From positions 62,001 to 126,000 of the forward strand of contig CAJQTY010000004.1 of NCBI GenBank assembly GCA_907163075.1: 64,000 nucleotides of DNA, read 5' to 3'. Made by a program: the position numbers and the translations under genes. The stretch is from an uncultured Rhodocyclaceae bacterium (GTDB lineage Bacteria > Pseudomonadota > Gammaproteobacteria > Burkholderiales > Rhodocyclaceae). Below the pieces are notes generated by a model. It was not told the origin of the DNA and did not search any database. It saw only the letters and a list, made by a program, of their open reading frames with translations. Positions 17,084 to 25,477 of this stretch are shown one piece after another (within the stretch, counting starts at the first letter, position 1; every line of letters begins with the position of its first letter).

Positions 17084-18085
17084 TCACATCTTGAACAGCA
17101 TCTTGATCGTATTGCCGCCCCTCAGCAGGTCCTGGAACACCTCGGGCGCCTTGTCCGGAGACGACTCCGAAAGCATCAGGTCGAAGTCGATGAATCCGCT
17201 TTCCAGGATGCTGGTGGCGATTTCGAAATCGCGGCGCTCATAGACGCGAATGCCGATCACCGTCAGCTCCTTGAATTCCACCTTGAGCAGATCGACTTCC
17301 GGCGGTTTCTTGTAGGAGCCGACGATAACGGCCGTTCCCTGCACCTTGAGCACGTCCATCAGGACGGTCTGCACACTGGGATGCGCGGCACAGTCGAAGG
17401 CGAAGTCGGCGTTGACGCCGGCGGTGTATTCCTTGATCCTTGCCCGAACGTCTTCACTGGCCGCGTCGATGGTCGTGAAGCCGAGTTTCTGCGCCACGCC
17501 CAGCCGGTAGGGATGGGCTTCGACGACGATCACCCTGGAGGCGCCGAAGTATTTCAGACAGGCCGCCACGCACAAGCCAATCGGCCCGGCGCCGAAGACG
17601 ACGACGCGATCGCCCGGCTTGTACCCCGAACGGCGAACGGCGTGCACGCCGACCGCCAGCGGCTCAAGAAATGCCCCGAGCTTGAGCGAAAGCGTTTGCG
17701 GGATGGCCATCACCTTATCGGCCGGAACCTTGACGTATTCGGCCATGGCGCCATCGCAATCGATACCGATCAGCCTGAGGGTGTTGCAGACATGAGCATA
17801 GCCACTCAGGCAAGGCTCGCAGTGACCACAGGAAAGCAGCGGGTAAACGGTGACTGGCGTGCCATCGGGCAGGGTCGGGTGGCCTTTCACGATGGTTCCG
17901 GAAAACTCGTGCCCCATGATCAGTGGCGCCTTGGCGCGCGGGTGCACGCCCTGGTAGATATTCATGTCCGAGCCGCAGACGCCGACATAGGCGACTTTGA
18001 TCAGCACTTCGCCGGCAGTGATTTCCGGCATGGATTTCTCTTCTACGCTTATTTCCTGGGCGCTGTTGTATACGATGCTTTTCAT
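17084..18085 (-). CDS. Zinc-dependent alcohol dehydrogenase, RspB/LgoD-like (sugar-acid dehydrogenase)
   Basis: This 333-residue medium-chain dehydrogenase/reductase has the catalytic zinc ligands in GVCGSD and GHEFSG, a structural-zinc cysteine cluster in SCGHCEPCLSGYAHVC, and the Rossmann motif GAGPIGLC. The overall pattern resembles E. coli RspB (an L-gulonate 5-dehydrogenase) and LgoD (YjjN). An L-gulonate or L-galactonate dehydrogenase would deliver fructuronate or tagaturonate to the uxuB-uxuA genes of this cluster, which lacks uxaC; this is inference. Start ATG 18083-18085. It lies 21 bp after the hydroxyacid dehydrogenase gene. Other polyol or threonine-type substrates cannot be excluded. 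Confidence 0.75.
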   Translation of the reverse strand: MKSIVYNSAQEISVEEKSMPEITAGEVLIKVAYVGVCGSDMNIYQGVHPRAKAPLIMGHEFSGTIVKGHPTLPDGTPVTVYPLLSCGHCEPCLSGYAHVCNTLRLIGIDCDGAMAEYVKVPADKVMAIPQTLSLKLGAFLEPLAVGVHAVRRSGYKPGDRVVVFGAGPIGLCVAACLKYFGASRVIVVEAHPYRLGVAQKLGFTTIDAASEDVRARIKEYTAGVNADFAFDCAAHPSVQTVLMDVLKVQGTAVIVGSYKKPPEVDLLKVEFKELTVIGIRVYERRDFEIATSILESGFIDFDLMLSESSPDKAPEVFQDLLRGGNTIKMLFKM

Positions 18086-18106
18086 GATTGAGCTGTCCTG
18101 GTCGGG

Positions 18107-19069
18107 TTAGAACGCGTTGACTTGATAGAGCGGCGGCTCGCCGCGCAGCACTCGCCGGACTTCCTCGGCCGCCTTGCGCTTGAGCTCTTTGGCAGATTCT
18201 TCCGAATGCCACGCCATGTGCGGCGTACACAGAAAATTGTCGTATTTGAAAAGGGGGTTGGTCGGCGCGCCGGGTTCATTGCTGAAAACGTCGAGCGCAG
18301 CGCCGGCCAGCCTTTTCTCCCCGAGCATCCGGTCCAGCGCGGCTTCGTCGACGATGGAACCGCGCGCGGTGTTGATCAGGTAAGCCGAAGGCTTCATCAG
18401 GCCGAGCATTTTTTCGTCGAGCATGTTGCGCGTCGATTCCGACAGCGGGCAATGCACGGATACCACGTCGGAGTGCCGCAGCACCTCTTCGAGACTGACC
18501 AGGCTGATGTAATCCGGAACCTGCTCGCGCTTGACGAAGGGGTCGTGGGCGATGACCTTCATGCCCAGCGCATGCGTCTTGTGGGCCATGGCGCTGCCAA
18601 TGCGGCCGACACCGATGATGCCGATCGTCTGTTCCTGGTGGCGATGCACCGGATACATCAACCGGAAATCCCATTTCCCCTGCTTGACCAGGGAACTGGC
18701 GTAAGCAATCTTGCGCGTCAGGCACAGCATCATCGCCAGCGCGTGATCGGAGACTTCATGGGTGCCATAATCAGGCACGTTACTGACGATGATCCCGAGA
18801 TCCGCCGCGGCCCGGAGATCGACGGTATCGACCCCCACCCCGTAGCGGGCAATGATCCGGCAGCGCGGCAACTGCTGCATCGCACGCCGGGTCATCGGCG
18901 CGTACATGATGATGATTCCTTCAGCGTCGGCGCACTGCGCGATGATTTCATCTTCGCTCCGGCACGCCAGCCACGGCAACTCGGAACACATGTCGGCAAG
19001 GACAGCACGCTCGATTTCTATCGATTGATGATCACAATCGGCAACGATCACTACATGTCTGCTACTCAA
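18107..19069 (-). CDS. D-isomer-specific 2-hydroxyacid dehydrogenase
   Basis: This 320-residue NAD-dependent dehydrogenase of the D-2-hydroxyacid family has the nucleotide-binding GIIGVGRIGSAMA, the substrate arginine in NTARGSIVDE, the glutamate in ALDVFSNEP and the catalytic histidine in CTPHMAWHSEES. All three catalytic residues are present. The most likely start is TTG 19067-19069, with GGAG six bases upstream, giving MSSRHVVIVAD; an in-frame TTG four codons earlier has no ribosome site. It heads a sub-operon that continues into the zinc dehydrogenase and TRAP-2, and its upstream region carries two IclR-like palindromes. The reaction is probably interconversion of a 2-keto and a 2-hydroxy sugar acid; the substrate is unknown. 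Confidence 0.85.
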   Translation of the reverse strand: MSSRHVVIVADCDHQSIEIERAVLADMCSELPWLACRSEDEIIAQCADAEGIIIMYAPMTRRAMQQLPRCRIIARYGVGVDTVDLRAAADLGIIVSNVPDYGTHEVSDHALAMMLCLTRKIAYASSLVKQGKWDFRLMYPVHRHQEQTIGIIGVGRIGSAMAHKTHALGMKVIAHDPFVKREQVPDYISLVSLEEVLRHSDVVSVHCPLSESTRNMLDEKMLGLMKPSAYLINTARGSIVDEAALDRMLGEKRLAGAALDVFSNEPGAPTNPLFKYDNFLCTPHMAWHSEESAKELKRKAAEEVRRVLRGEPPLYQVNAF

Positions 19070-19085
19070 GGCAGTCTCCAATTAA

Positions 19086-19100
19086 TGGAACAACGTTCCA
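19086..19100. promoter_or_regulatory. Palindromic operator 1 (TGGAAC-N3-GTTCCA)
   Basis: TGGAACAACGTTCCA is a perfect 6-3-6 inverted repeat, extended to 17 bp by A19085 and T19101. It lies 16 bp upstream of the hydroxyacid dehydrogenase start. The spacing and sequence fit IclR-family operators, and the only IclR-type gene in the window is the broken one at 13298-13737. Confidence 0.7.
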
Positions 19101-19125
19101 TAATATTACGATCAAGCACTATTTA

Positions 19126-19140
19126 TGGCACGTTGTTCCA
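19126..19140. promoter_or_regulatory. Palindromic operator 2 (one mismatch)
   Basis: TGGCACGTTGTTCCA matches the reverse complement of operator 1 at 14 of 15 positions. The centres are 40 bp apart, close to four helical turns, which would place the two sites on the same DNA face. Both lie in the 114-bp gap between idnD and the hydroxyacid dehydrogenase gene. Confidence 0.6.
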
Positions 19141-19183
19141 ATTTTTTTCGATTCGCAGACACTCGGCTTTCCGTCGCCGCCGC

Positions 19184-20227
19184 TCAGCCGAAGCTGAGCT
19201 GTACTTTCATCTGCGACGTACGATCGCGGGCAATTGTGAAAGCTTCGGCGATACGTTCCATCGGCATGGTGGCCGAAATCAGCGGGCGCACGTCGACCAG
19301 CCGTTCGCGAATCAGGCGCGCTGCCACGGCATATTCGTGGTGGAAACGGTGCGAGCCAACCAGCCTGACTTCCTTGCCAACCAGGGCATTGACCGGAATG
19401 TCGGCACCGCCCGAGACGCCCACCTGGACGATCGTGCCGCGCGGACGGATAACCGGGAATGCCTGCCTGAGCACGGCGCCCACCCCGGTGCATTCGAATA
19501 CGACATCGAAATAACCCTTGTCGGCTGAATAGTCCGCCATCAGGCGATCCGGCTCCTGGCTGGCGTTGATCACCGTGGTCGCCCCCATCGCCTTAGCGGC
19601 CTTGAGGGGCGCCTCGGAGAGATCGACGGCCACGATTTCCAGCGCTCCGGCATGACTCACCGCGCCGATCAGCAAGGCGCCGATCGGCCCGGCGCCGGTG
19701 ACCAAAACACGCTTGCCCATCAGGCTTCCGGCCTGATTGACGGCGTGCACCCCGACCGCCAGAGGCTCGGTGCACGCGGCTTCGCCGAGCGATACGGTGT
19801 CGCCCACCGGCTCGCACTGGAATTCCTCGGCGACCAGCACGTCGCGAAAGCCACCGTGGGTATGCGGCTTGCGCATGGCGCTGCCGAAGAACTGCATCTC
19901 CAGGCAGTGCTGCTGCTCGCCGGACAAACAGAATTTGCACTTTCCGCACGGACGGCTTGGATTCAACGCCACGCGGTCGCCCGGCTTGACCCGGGTGACG
20001 TCCTTGCCGACCGCTTCAACCGTACCGGCCACTTCATGCCCCATGACGATCGGTTCGGTGACGCGAATGGTGCCGATGCCGCCTTCCCAGTAATAGTGGA
20101 TATCCGAACCGCAAAGACCGCCGGCACCAATGCGCACCAGGACCTGCCGCGGCCCGACCTCATCCACCGCGACGCTTTCGATGCGCACATCTTCCTGCGC
20201 GTGCAATACACATGCCCGAGTTTCCAT
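19184..20227 (-). CDS. idnD: L-idonate 5-dehydrogenase-like zinc dehydrogenase
   Basis: This 347-residue medium-chain zinc dehydrogenase closely follows the E. coli IdnD pattern: GGLCGSDIHYYWEGGIG, VMGHEVAG, NPSRPCGKCKFC, and the very characteristic QFFGSAMRKPHTHGGF (MRFFGSAMYFPHVDGGF in IdnD from memory). The Rossmann motif is GAGPIGALLIG. IdnD oxidises L-idonate to 5-keto-D-gluconate. Start ATG 20225-20227 lies behind a weak AAGGAAAAAGTC; it follows the yiaK-like gene by 28 bp. It could also act on L-gulonate or a similar hexonate. The family is certain and the exact substrate likely but not proven. Confidence 0.82.
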   Translation of the reverse strand: METRACVLHAQEDVRIESVAVDEVGPRQVLVRIGAGGLCGSDIHYYWEGGIGTIRVTEPIVMGHEVAGTVEAVGKDVTRVKPGDRVALNPSRPCGKCKFCLSGEQQHCLEMQFFGSAMRKPHTHGGFRDVLVAEEFQCEPVGDTVSLGEAACTEPLAVGVHAVNQAGSLMGKRVLVTGAGPIGALLIGAVSHAGALEIVAVDLSEAPLKAAKAMGATTVINASQEPDRLMADYSADKGYFDVVFECTGVGAVLRQAFPVIRPRGTIVQVGVSGGADIPVNALVGKEVRLVGSHRFHHEYAVAARLIRERLVDVRPLISATMPMERIAEAFTIARDRTSQMKVQLSFG

Positions 20228-20255
20228 GACTTTTTCCTTTACCAGTAATTTAACT

Positions 20256-21260
20256 TCAGAGTGCCTGGATCTTTGACCAGACGTCGTCCTCGACCGGGAT
20301 GCCGTTCGTCAGATTGGCATTGCGAATCGACAGTTCCTTCTCGCCGGGGTACAGCACCGGCTGCTTCGGGTCCACGCGCTCGGAACCCTGGAGATTTTCA
20401 ATCACCTCGTTGATCGCCGAAGCGAGGTAGTCTTCACCCGCAATGCGCGTGGCATCCATGGCGATAAACATCTGCGACAGGCCATATTCGTCGCTGCCCA
20501 GTTCGCCCACGCGCTTCGTCGAACGTCCGCCGGAAAGCACGGCGGCGATCAGGTCCATGACGATTGACATCGACGAGCCCTTCCAGTAGCCGATGGGCAG
20601 CACGCGCCAGGTCTTGGCGATCTCGTTCGGATCGCAGGAAATATTGCCCTGCTCGTCGTACCCGCCCGGCACCGGCAGCATCTCGCCGCGCATCGCGGTG
20701 GCTTCCATCTGGCCATACGAATACTGCGCCATGGCGATGTCGACCACGACATGACCGCCCTGGCGCGGGATCGACATGATGAACGGGTTGTTGCCGATGC
20801 GCCGGTCACGCGCCCCCCAGGCCGGCATGTTGGGCTGGGTGTTGGTCCAGCAGATGCCGACGCAGCCCGCATCGGCGGCCTGCCAGCCGTAACTGCCGCC
20901 ACGCAGCCAGTGGTTGGTGTTGCCCAGCGCGACGCCGCCAATCCCGAACTCCCTGGCCAATTCGACGGCGCGGTCCATCGACAGCTTGGCGTTCACGTTG
21001 CCCAGACCGAGGTTGCCATCCCAGCGCTCGAACGCGCCCATACCGTCTACCCGGCTCGGTTTGGCCTTGAGGTCGATGTAACCTTTGTCGATATATTCGA
21101 CCACCCGCGGAAAGCGGTTCACGCCGTGCGAATAGACGCCGTCGCAGCTGGTTTCGGTCATCAGTTGTGCCGAGATGTCGGCGGTGGTTTCGTCACAGCC
21201 TTTCTTGATCAGGACGCGTTTGAATTCGGCTTTCAACTCTTCAAACTGGACGCGAGGCAT
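20256..21260 (-). CDS. yiaK: 2,3-diketo-L-gulonate reductase (malate/L-lactate dehydrogenase family, YiaK-like)
   Basis: The product has 334 residues and belongs to the LDH2/MDH2 family. It shares with E. coli YiaK/DlgD the stretches DGVYSHGVNRFPR, NHWLRGGSYGWQAA, GICWTNTQPNMPAWG, LPIGYWKGSSMSIV and a C-terminal VWSKIQAL, so the assignment is strong. YiaK reduces 2,3-diketo-L-gulonate to 3-dehydro-L-gulonate with NADH. Start ATG 21258-21260 has AAGGAG six bases upstream; an ATG five codons earlier has none. It lies 81 bp after the Gfo/Idh gene and 28 bp before idnD. The presence of a yiaL-like gene and a QMP-order TRAP system in the same cluster repeats the E. coli yia operon logic. Confidence 0.85.
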   Translation of the reverse strand: MPRVQFEELKAEFKRVLIKKGCDETTADISAQLMTETSCDGVYSHGVNRFPRVVEYIDKGYIDLKAKPSRVDGMGAFERWDGNLGLGNVNAKLSMDRAVELAREFGIGGVALGNTNHWLRGGSYGWQAADAGCVGICWTNTQPNMPAWGARDRRIGNNPFIMSIPRQGGHVVVDIAMAQYSYGQMEATAMRGEMLPVPGGYDEQGNISCDPNEIAKTWRVLPIGYWKGSSMSIVMDLIAAVLSGGRSTKRVGELGSDEYGLSQMFIAMDATRIAGEDYLASAINEVIENLQGSERVDPKQPVLYPGEKELSIRNANLTNGIPVEDDVWSKIQAL

Positions 21261-21341
21261 GTCTTGCTCCTTCAAATGTGTTGCTGCGTGATTTGCTCGG
21301 GTTCGTTATGCAGTCGATGTCGATGCACCCGGCTTGCCGTC

Positions 21342-22340
21342 TCAGTAGCCATGCTGCTGGCGGTACTTCCTCAATATCTCGTCGGCCACCCAGGTCGAGC
21401 GCACGGCGCTATCGACGTTCCCGGGACACGGCGCAAGGCCGTTGAGCTCATCGACGATGCTGCGGATGAAGGGCTGCTGCACGTGCGGCGGATTGGCGAT
21501 GGCTGCTTCCTGCTCACCGTTCTCGTTGATCAGCCTGAGCGGCCGGTCGGAAAAGAACTCGAATTCGATCCGCCCTTTCGAACCGACGATCTCCACGTAA
21601 TCCTCGCCATGGCCGCAGACGTAGCACCACGAGCCAAAGCCCTGGACGCCGCTGGCATGCCGCCAGGTCGCCGTCACCGTGTCTTCGACGTCGTAAAGCC
21701 CGGCGCGGTTGCTGGCGATGCCGTGCACTTCCTCGATGGCGCCGAACCAGAAATCGAGCATGTCGAGCGTGTGAATGCCCATGTCCAGGAACTTGCCGCC
21801 GCCGGAGACTTCCGGTTTCAGGCGCCAGGGAAGCGTGGCGCGCGACAGGTCCTCGCTCGCCGGCGGTTGGTGCTGGACGGCGCGCACGCAGCGCACCTCG
21901 CCGATGGCGCCGCTATCCAGCCACTCCTTGACCTTCAGGAAGCGCGGCATGGCGCGGCGGTAAAAGGCGACGAACAGGCGAACGCCCTTCTCTGCGCACG
22001 CTTCGACGATCTCGCAGCACTCCTCGAAACGCATGGCCATCGGTTTTTCGACGTAGACGTGCTTGCTGGCATTGGCTACCAGCAAGGCCAGCGGCTTGTG
22101 CGACGAGGGCGGCGTGGCGATATACACCGCGTCGATGTCCGGGTCGGCCAGGAGCTGTTCGGTGGTGTCGTAGGCCTTGGCCACCCCGTGCCGCTGCGTA
22201 AACGAACGGGTCATCGCGGGATCAGCGCTGGTCACGGCGTCAAGCGCCGAGTTGCGCGACTTGTAGAATCCCGGCCCGCTCTTCACTTCGGCCACGGCAC
22301 CGCAGCCGATCATTCCCCAGCGAATCGTCTTCGCGCTCAC
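21342..22340 (-). CDS. Gfo/Idh/MocA-family oxidoreductase (cluster 2)
   Basis: This 332-residue protein has an N-terminal Rossmann domain (WGMIGCGAVAEVKSGPGF) and the family signature VYVEKPMAMRFEE, followed by an alpha/beta C-terminal domain (GGGKFLDMGIHTLDML with the usual catalytic histidine). The start is GTG 22338-22340, overlapping the yiaL-like stop as GTGA, so the two are translationally coupled. These enzymes oxidise or reduce sugars, sugar acids or inositols with NAD(P). The substrate is not evident, but the location implies a sugar acid. Confidence 0.85.
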   Translation of the reverse strand: MSAKTIRWGMIGCGAVAEVKSGPGFYKSRNSALDAVTSADPAMTRSFTQRHGVAKAYDTTEQLLADPDIDAVYIATPPSSHKPLALLVANASKHVYVEKPMAMRFEECCEIVEACAEKGVRLFVAFYRRAMPRFLKVKEWLDSGAIGEVRCVRAVQHQPPASEDLSRATLPWRLKPEVSGGGKFLDMGIHTLDMLDFWFGAIEEVHGIASNRAGLYDVEDTVTATWRHASGVQGFGSWCYVCGHGEDYVEIVGSKGRIEFEFFSDRPLRLINENGEQEAAIANPPHVQQPFIRSIVDELNGLAPCPGNVDSAVRSTWVADEILRKYRQQHGY

Positions 22341-22819
22341 GATGCGGCCTGCAGCAAGGAGACGCGCACCTTGATCACGACCTTGCGAATCGTTGCCGGC
22401 TGGCCGACGGCACATCCGGGACGATGCACGTCGTTCGGAAAAAATGCCGCAAAGCTGCCGGGAGTCATGGTCAGTGTCGACTCGTTTTCCATGCCCGCGT
22501 AAAAGAGCACGTCGCGCTGTTCCAGGCAATCCTCGGCAATCGCGTTATTACCGGTATCGGCGGCAACGCCCATCTTCTCGTTGCCGTGACACGAGTACTG
22601 CACGTCGATGTACTGGCGATGCACCTCGGCGCGGGTTTCGGCGAAGGGCTTGGTGGTCGTGTCGAAGACCTGAACGTAAATGTCCTTGCCCTGCAGATCG
22701 TAGTTGCCGACCGGCAACGCGGAGAAATCGGTCTGCTTGAGGTGTTCCAGGGCAATTTTGAGCGGCCTGGGAAGCCAGGCAAAGCCCGACTCCAGATCGC
22801 TTACATGTCCGAAAATCAT
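22337..22819 (-). CDS. YhcH/YjgK/YiaL-family protein
   Basis: This 160-residue cupin-like protein is of the YhcH/YjgK/YiaL (DUF386) family. HRQYIDVQYSCHGNEKMG and FFPNDVHRPGCAVG, with metal-binding histidines, are the conserved core. Members are suspected sugar (acid) mutarotases or isomerases and accompany sialic acid, L-lyxose and diketogulonate operons. Start ATG 22817-22819 lies behind AGAGGAAACGCGAAA. It is 30 bp downstream of uxuA copy 2 and overlaps the Gfo/Idh gene by 4 bp. Function in the pathway is inferred from the family. Confidence 0.88.
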   Translation of the reverse strand: MIFGHVSDLESGFAWLPRPLKIALEHLKQTDFSALPVGNYDLQGKDIYVQVFDTTTKPFAETRAEVHRQYIDVQYSCHGNEKMGVAADTGNNAIAEDCLEQRDVLFYAGMENESTLTMTPGSFAAFFPNDVHRPGCAVGQPATIRKVVIKVRVSLLQAAS

Positions 22820-22849
22820 TTTCGCGTTTCCTCTGAAATCAGTCCTTGC

Positions 22850-23908
22850 TCAAGCCCTGGCCGGCTGGCCGGAGAATTTGCTGACGGCTTCCCAGAGTCC
22901 GCTCAGATAGACGGCGCCGAGGGCGCGGTCGTAGAGGCCGTAGCCGGGCTTGCCGGTCTCGCCCCAGATCATGCGCCCATGGTCGGGACGCCAGTAGCCC
23001 TCGAAACCGACGTCGTGATAGGCCTTGACGATGGCCGCCATGTCCAGCGAGCCGTCGCAGGAACGATGCGTCGATTCGTAGAAGGTGCCATCGGGTTCGA
23101 CCTTGACGTTGCGCAGGTGGCCGAAATGGATGCGGCCCTGGCCGCCGAACTCACGCACCAGCGATTCGATGTTGTTGCACAGGTCGGCGCCGAGCGAACC
23201 GGCGCACAGGGTCAGGCCGTTGGCCGGCGAATCGATGAAGCCGATCAGGCGCGCCAGGTCGTCGCGGTTCTTGACGATGCGCGGCAGGCCGAAGATCGGA
23301 CGCGGAGGATCGTCCGGATGCATGGCCATCTTGACGCCGGCTTCGATGGCTACCGGGATGATCGCCTTGAGGAAGTATTCAAGGTTGCCCCACAGCGTCT
23401 CTTCGCTGACGTTCTTGTATTCGGCGAGCAGGCTCTTGAGCTCCTCGGGCTTGTAGCTGGCGTCCCAGCCCGGCAGGGAGATGCCCTTTTCCGGATCGAT
23501 GGCGGCGATGGCCTTGGCGTCGAAAGCCAGGGTAAACGAACCGTCGGGCAGTTCCTTGGCCATTTCGGTGCGCGTCCAGTCGAAGACCGGCATGAAGTTG
23601 TAGCAGATGACCTTGATGCCGACCGCGGCGCAATTCCGGATATTTTGCTGGAAGTTGGCGATCAGGCGGTCGCGCGTCGGTTTGCCGAGCTTGATGTCTT
23701 CGTGCACCGGCACGCTTTCGACGACTTCGAACTTCATTCCGGCGGCTTCGATCTGGTCGCGCAGGGCCTGCAGTTTTTCGAGCGGCCAGACTTCGCCGAC
23801 GGGGATGTCGTAGACCGCGGAAACGATGCCGTACATGCCGGGAATCTGGCGGATGTATTTGAGGCTGACGGGGTCGGATTCACCGTACCAGCGGAAGGTC
23901 ATTTTCAT
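22850..23908 (-). CDS. uxuA: Mannonate dehydratase, copy 2
   Basis: The 352-residue protein is identical to copy 1 (3031-4089), including the MHPDDPPRP and WRPDHGRM motifs. The only coding difference is in the last codons: Ala is GCT here instead of GCG, and the stop is TGA instead of TAG, because repeat B begins at 22854. In this cluster it is followed by the yiaL-like gene rather than eda. It converts D-mannonate to KDG. Confidence 0.95.
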   Translation of the reverse strand: MKMTFRWYGESDPVSLKYIRQIPGMYGIVSAVYDIPVGEVWPLEKLQALRDQIEAAGMKFEVVESVPVHEDIKLGKPTRDRLIANFQQNIRNCAAVGIKVICYNFMPVFDWTRTEMAKELPDGSFTLAFDAKAIAAIDPEKGISLPGWDASYKPEELKSLLAEYKNVSEETLWGNLEYFLKAIIPVAIEAGVKMAMHPDDPPRPIFGLPRIVKNRDDLARLIGFIDSPANGLTLCAGSLGADLCNNIESLVREFGGQGRIHFGHLRNVKVEPDGTFYESTHRSCDGSLDMAAIVKAYHDVGFEGYWRPDHGRMIWGETGKPGYGLYDRALGAVYLSGLWEAVSKFSGQPARA

Positions 23909-25419
23909 GTGCGTGGTTCCTTGTGTAGTCGTTTCGGGGTTAAAACAGGCTAGAGTCAGAAGCGGATCGCGGCGGCGGTAGCCACCTCGGGGTTCGTCGC
24001 CAATTCGACGAACTTGGCGATGAGCAAGGCGCGGAAGTCGGCGTTGGCCGGCAGGTCGGCGCCGAAGATCTTGTCCAGCGCCAGCAGGTGGCCGACGATA
24101 CTCGGGGCGTCGCTGCTCAGCCGGGCGCGCGCCAGGATCTCGGCGGACTGCGGGTCGTTGAGCACGGCGTCGGGGGTGTGGGCGATCTTTACGGCGTAGT
24201 GCATCCAGGCGGCGATGGCGGTGGCGATCGCCGGTGAAGCCAGACCTTTGGCGAGGCGGTCGCGCAGCGGGGCGAGCAGGCGCTGCGGGAGCTTCTGCGA
24301 GCCGTCGGAGGCGATCTGCGCGGTGCGGTGCTTGAGCGCGGGATTGCGGAAGCGCTGTTTTAAGCTTTCCACGTATTCGGCGGGATTGACGCCCTTGGGG
24401 GCATGCAGGACTTCACGGATCTCGACCCAAAGCGGGTCGAGGATGTCGGTGATCAGGGGCAGTTGCATGGCGTCGGCGACGGTTTCGCGTCCGGTCAGCT
24501 GTCCGAGGTAGGCGAGCGTGGAGTGCGCGCCATTGAGGCAGCGCAGTTTCATGTTTTCCCAACACTCGATTTCGTCGGAGAAGACGGCGCCGGCGATCGT
24601 CCAGTCGGGGCGGCCGAGGGTGAACTGGTCTTCGATGACCCATTGCACGAACTGTTCGGTGACGACCGGCCAGGCGTCATCGAGGCCGATGACCTGGTTG
24701 ACGTGGGCGCGGTCGGCGTCGGTGGTGGCCGGGGTGATGCGGTCGACCATGGTGCACGGGAAGCAGACGCTGGCTTCGATCCAGGCGGCAAGGTCGGCGT
24801 CGACCTGGCGGGCGAAGGCGAGGACGGCGGCCTTGGCGAGTTTGCCGTTGTTCGGCAGGTTGTCGCAGCTGAGGACGGTGAAGGGGGGAATGCCAGCCGC
24901 CTTGCGCTTCTTCAGGGCCTGCACGATGAAGCCGAGGATGGTTTTGGGGGTGGCCAGGGCGGCGAGATCGGCGGCGATGGCCGGGGCCTGCAGCTGCAGC
25001 TGGCCGCTGGCCGGGTCGAGGTAGTAGCCTTTTTCGGTGACGGTGATGCTGACGATGCGCGTGCTGAGGTCGCTCATTTTGGCGAGCAGTTTGTCAGCGT
25101 CTTCGGCGCCGCCGAGGACGTCGATGATCGAGCCGATGATGCGCACTTTCTCGGAATCGGCGCCCATTTCGGCGAGGGCGTAGAGGCCGTCCTGCGGCAC
25201 CAGGGCATTCTTCATTTTAGCCGAGTTGACGCTGGCGCCGATGATGCCCCAGGCCAGGTCGCCGGAGGCCAAAACCGCATCGGTGAACATCGCCTGATGG
25301 GCCCGGTGGAAGGCGCCAATGCCCAGATGCACGATCGATCCGACAACCTTGCTGCGGTCGTATCCGGGTTTCGCAACGCCTCCCGACAACTGCGTCAGAC
25401 TCTTTTCGCTTAGCCGCAT
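22854..25419. repeat. Direct repeat B, copy 2 (uxuA-uxuB module, 2566 bp)
   Basis: Same orientation and apparently the same sequence as 3035-5600. The right end is exactly the A of the uxuB ATG as read on the minus strand; beyond it the two leaders are unrelated. Recombination between the two copies would remove 19.8 kb. Confidence 0.95.
23956..25419 (-). CDS. uxuB: Fructuronate reductase (polyol/mannitol dehydrogenase family), copy 2
   Basis: The 487-residue product is identical to copy 1 from the second methionine on ([14 protein letters not shown]). Start ATG 25417-25419 follows AAAGGGGA at about ten bases; an in-frame TTG nine codons upstream is less likely. It is the first gene of cluster 2, preceded by uxaC in copy 1 but here by its own divergent promoter region shared with gntR. 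Its fructuronate supply must come from another enzyme, possibly one of the zinc dehydrogenases of this cluster, or from UxaC of cluster 1. Confidence 0.9.
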   Translation of the reverse strand: MRLSEKSLTQLSGGVAKPGYDRSKVVGSIVHLGIGAFHRAHQAMFTDAVLASGDLAWGIIGASVNSAKMKNALVPQDGLYALAEMGADSEKVRIIGSIIDVLGGAEDADKLLAKMSDLSTRIVSITVTEKGYYLDPASGQLQLQAPAIAADLAALATPKTILGFIVQALKKRKAAGIPPFTVLSCDNLPNNGKLAKAAVLAFARQVDADLAAWIEASVCFPCTMVDRITPATTDADRAHVNQVIGLDDAWPVVTEQFVQWVIEDQFTLGRPDWTIAGAVFSDEIECWENMKLRCLNGAHSTLAYLGQLTGRETVADAMQLPLITDILDPLWVEIREVLHAPKGVNPAEYVESLKQRFRNPALKHRTAQIASDGSQKLPQRLLAPLRDRLAKGLASPAIATAIAAWMHYAVKIAHTPDAVLNDPQSAEILARARLSSDAPSIVGHLLALDKIFGADLPANADFRALLIAKFVELATNPEVATAAAIRF

Positions 25420-25477
25420 AGCCCACTTTCCCCTTTGGTTTGACAAAAAAACTCAGTCTTGCGATCCCTTGAATACT

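Noticed and set aside
22424-23953. A 509-codon plus-strand frame opposite yiaL and uxuA-2
   Set aside because: It is the antisense shadow of the minus-strand genes in high-GC DNA, with an Asp/Val/Ala-rich composition and no family motif. Similar shadows over 4584-5594, 24403-25413 and 1131-1853 are rejected for the same reason.
1069-25419. Insertion sequences or integrase/att sites causing the duplications
   Set aside because: I looked at all repeat borders and found no transposase gene, terminal inverted repeats or target duplications; the hairpin at repeat A is better explained as a convergent terminator.
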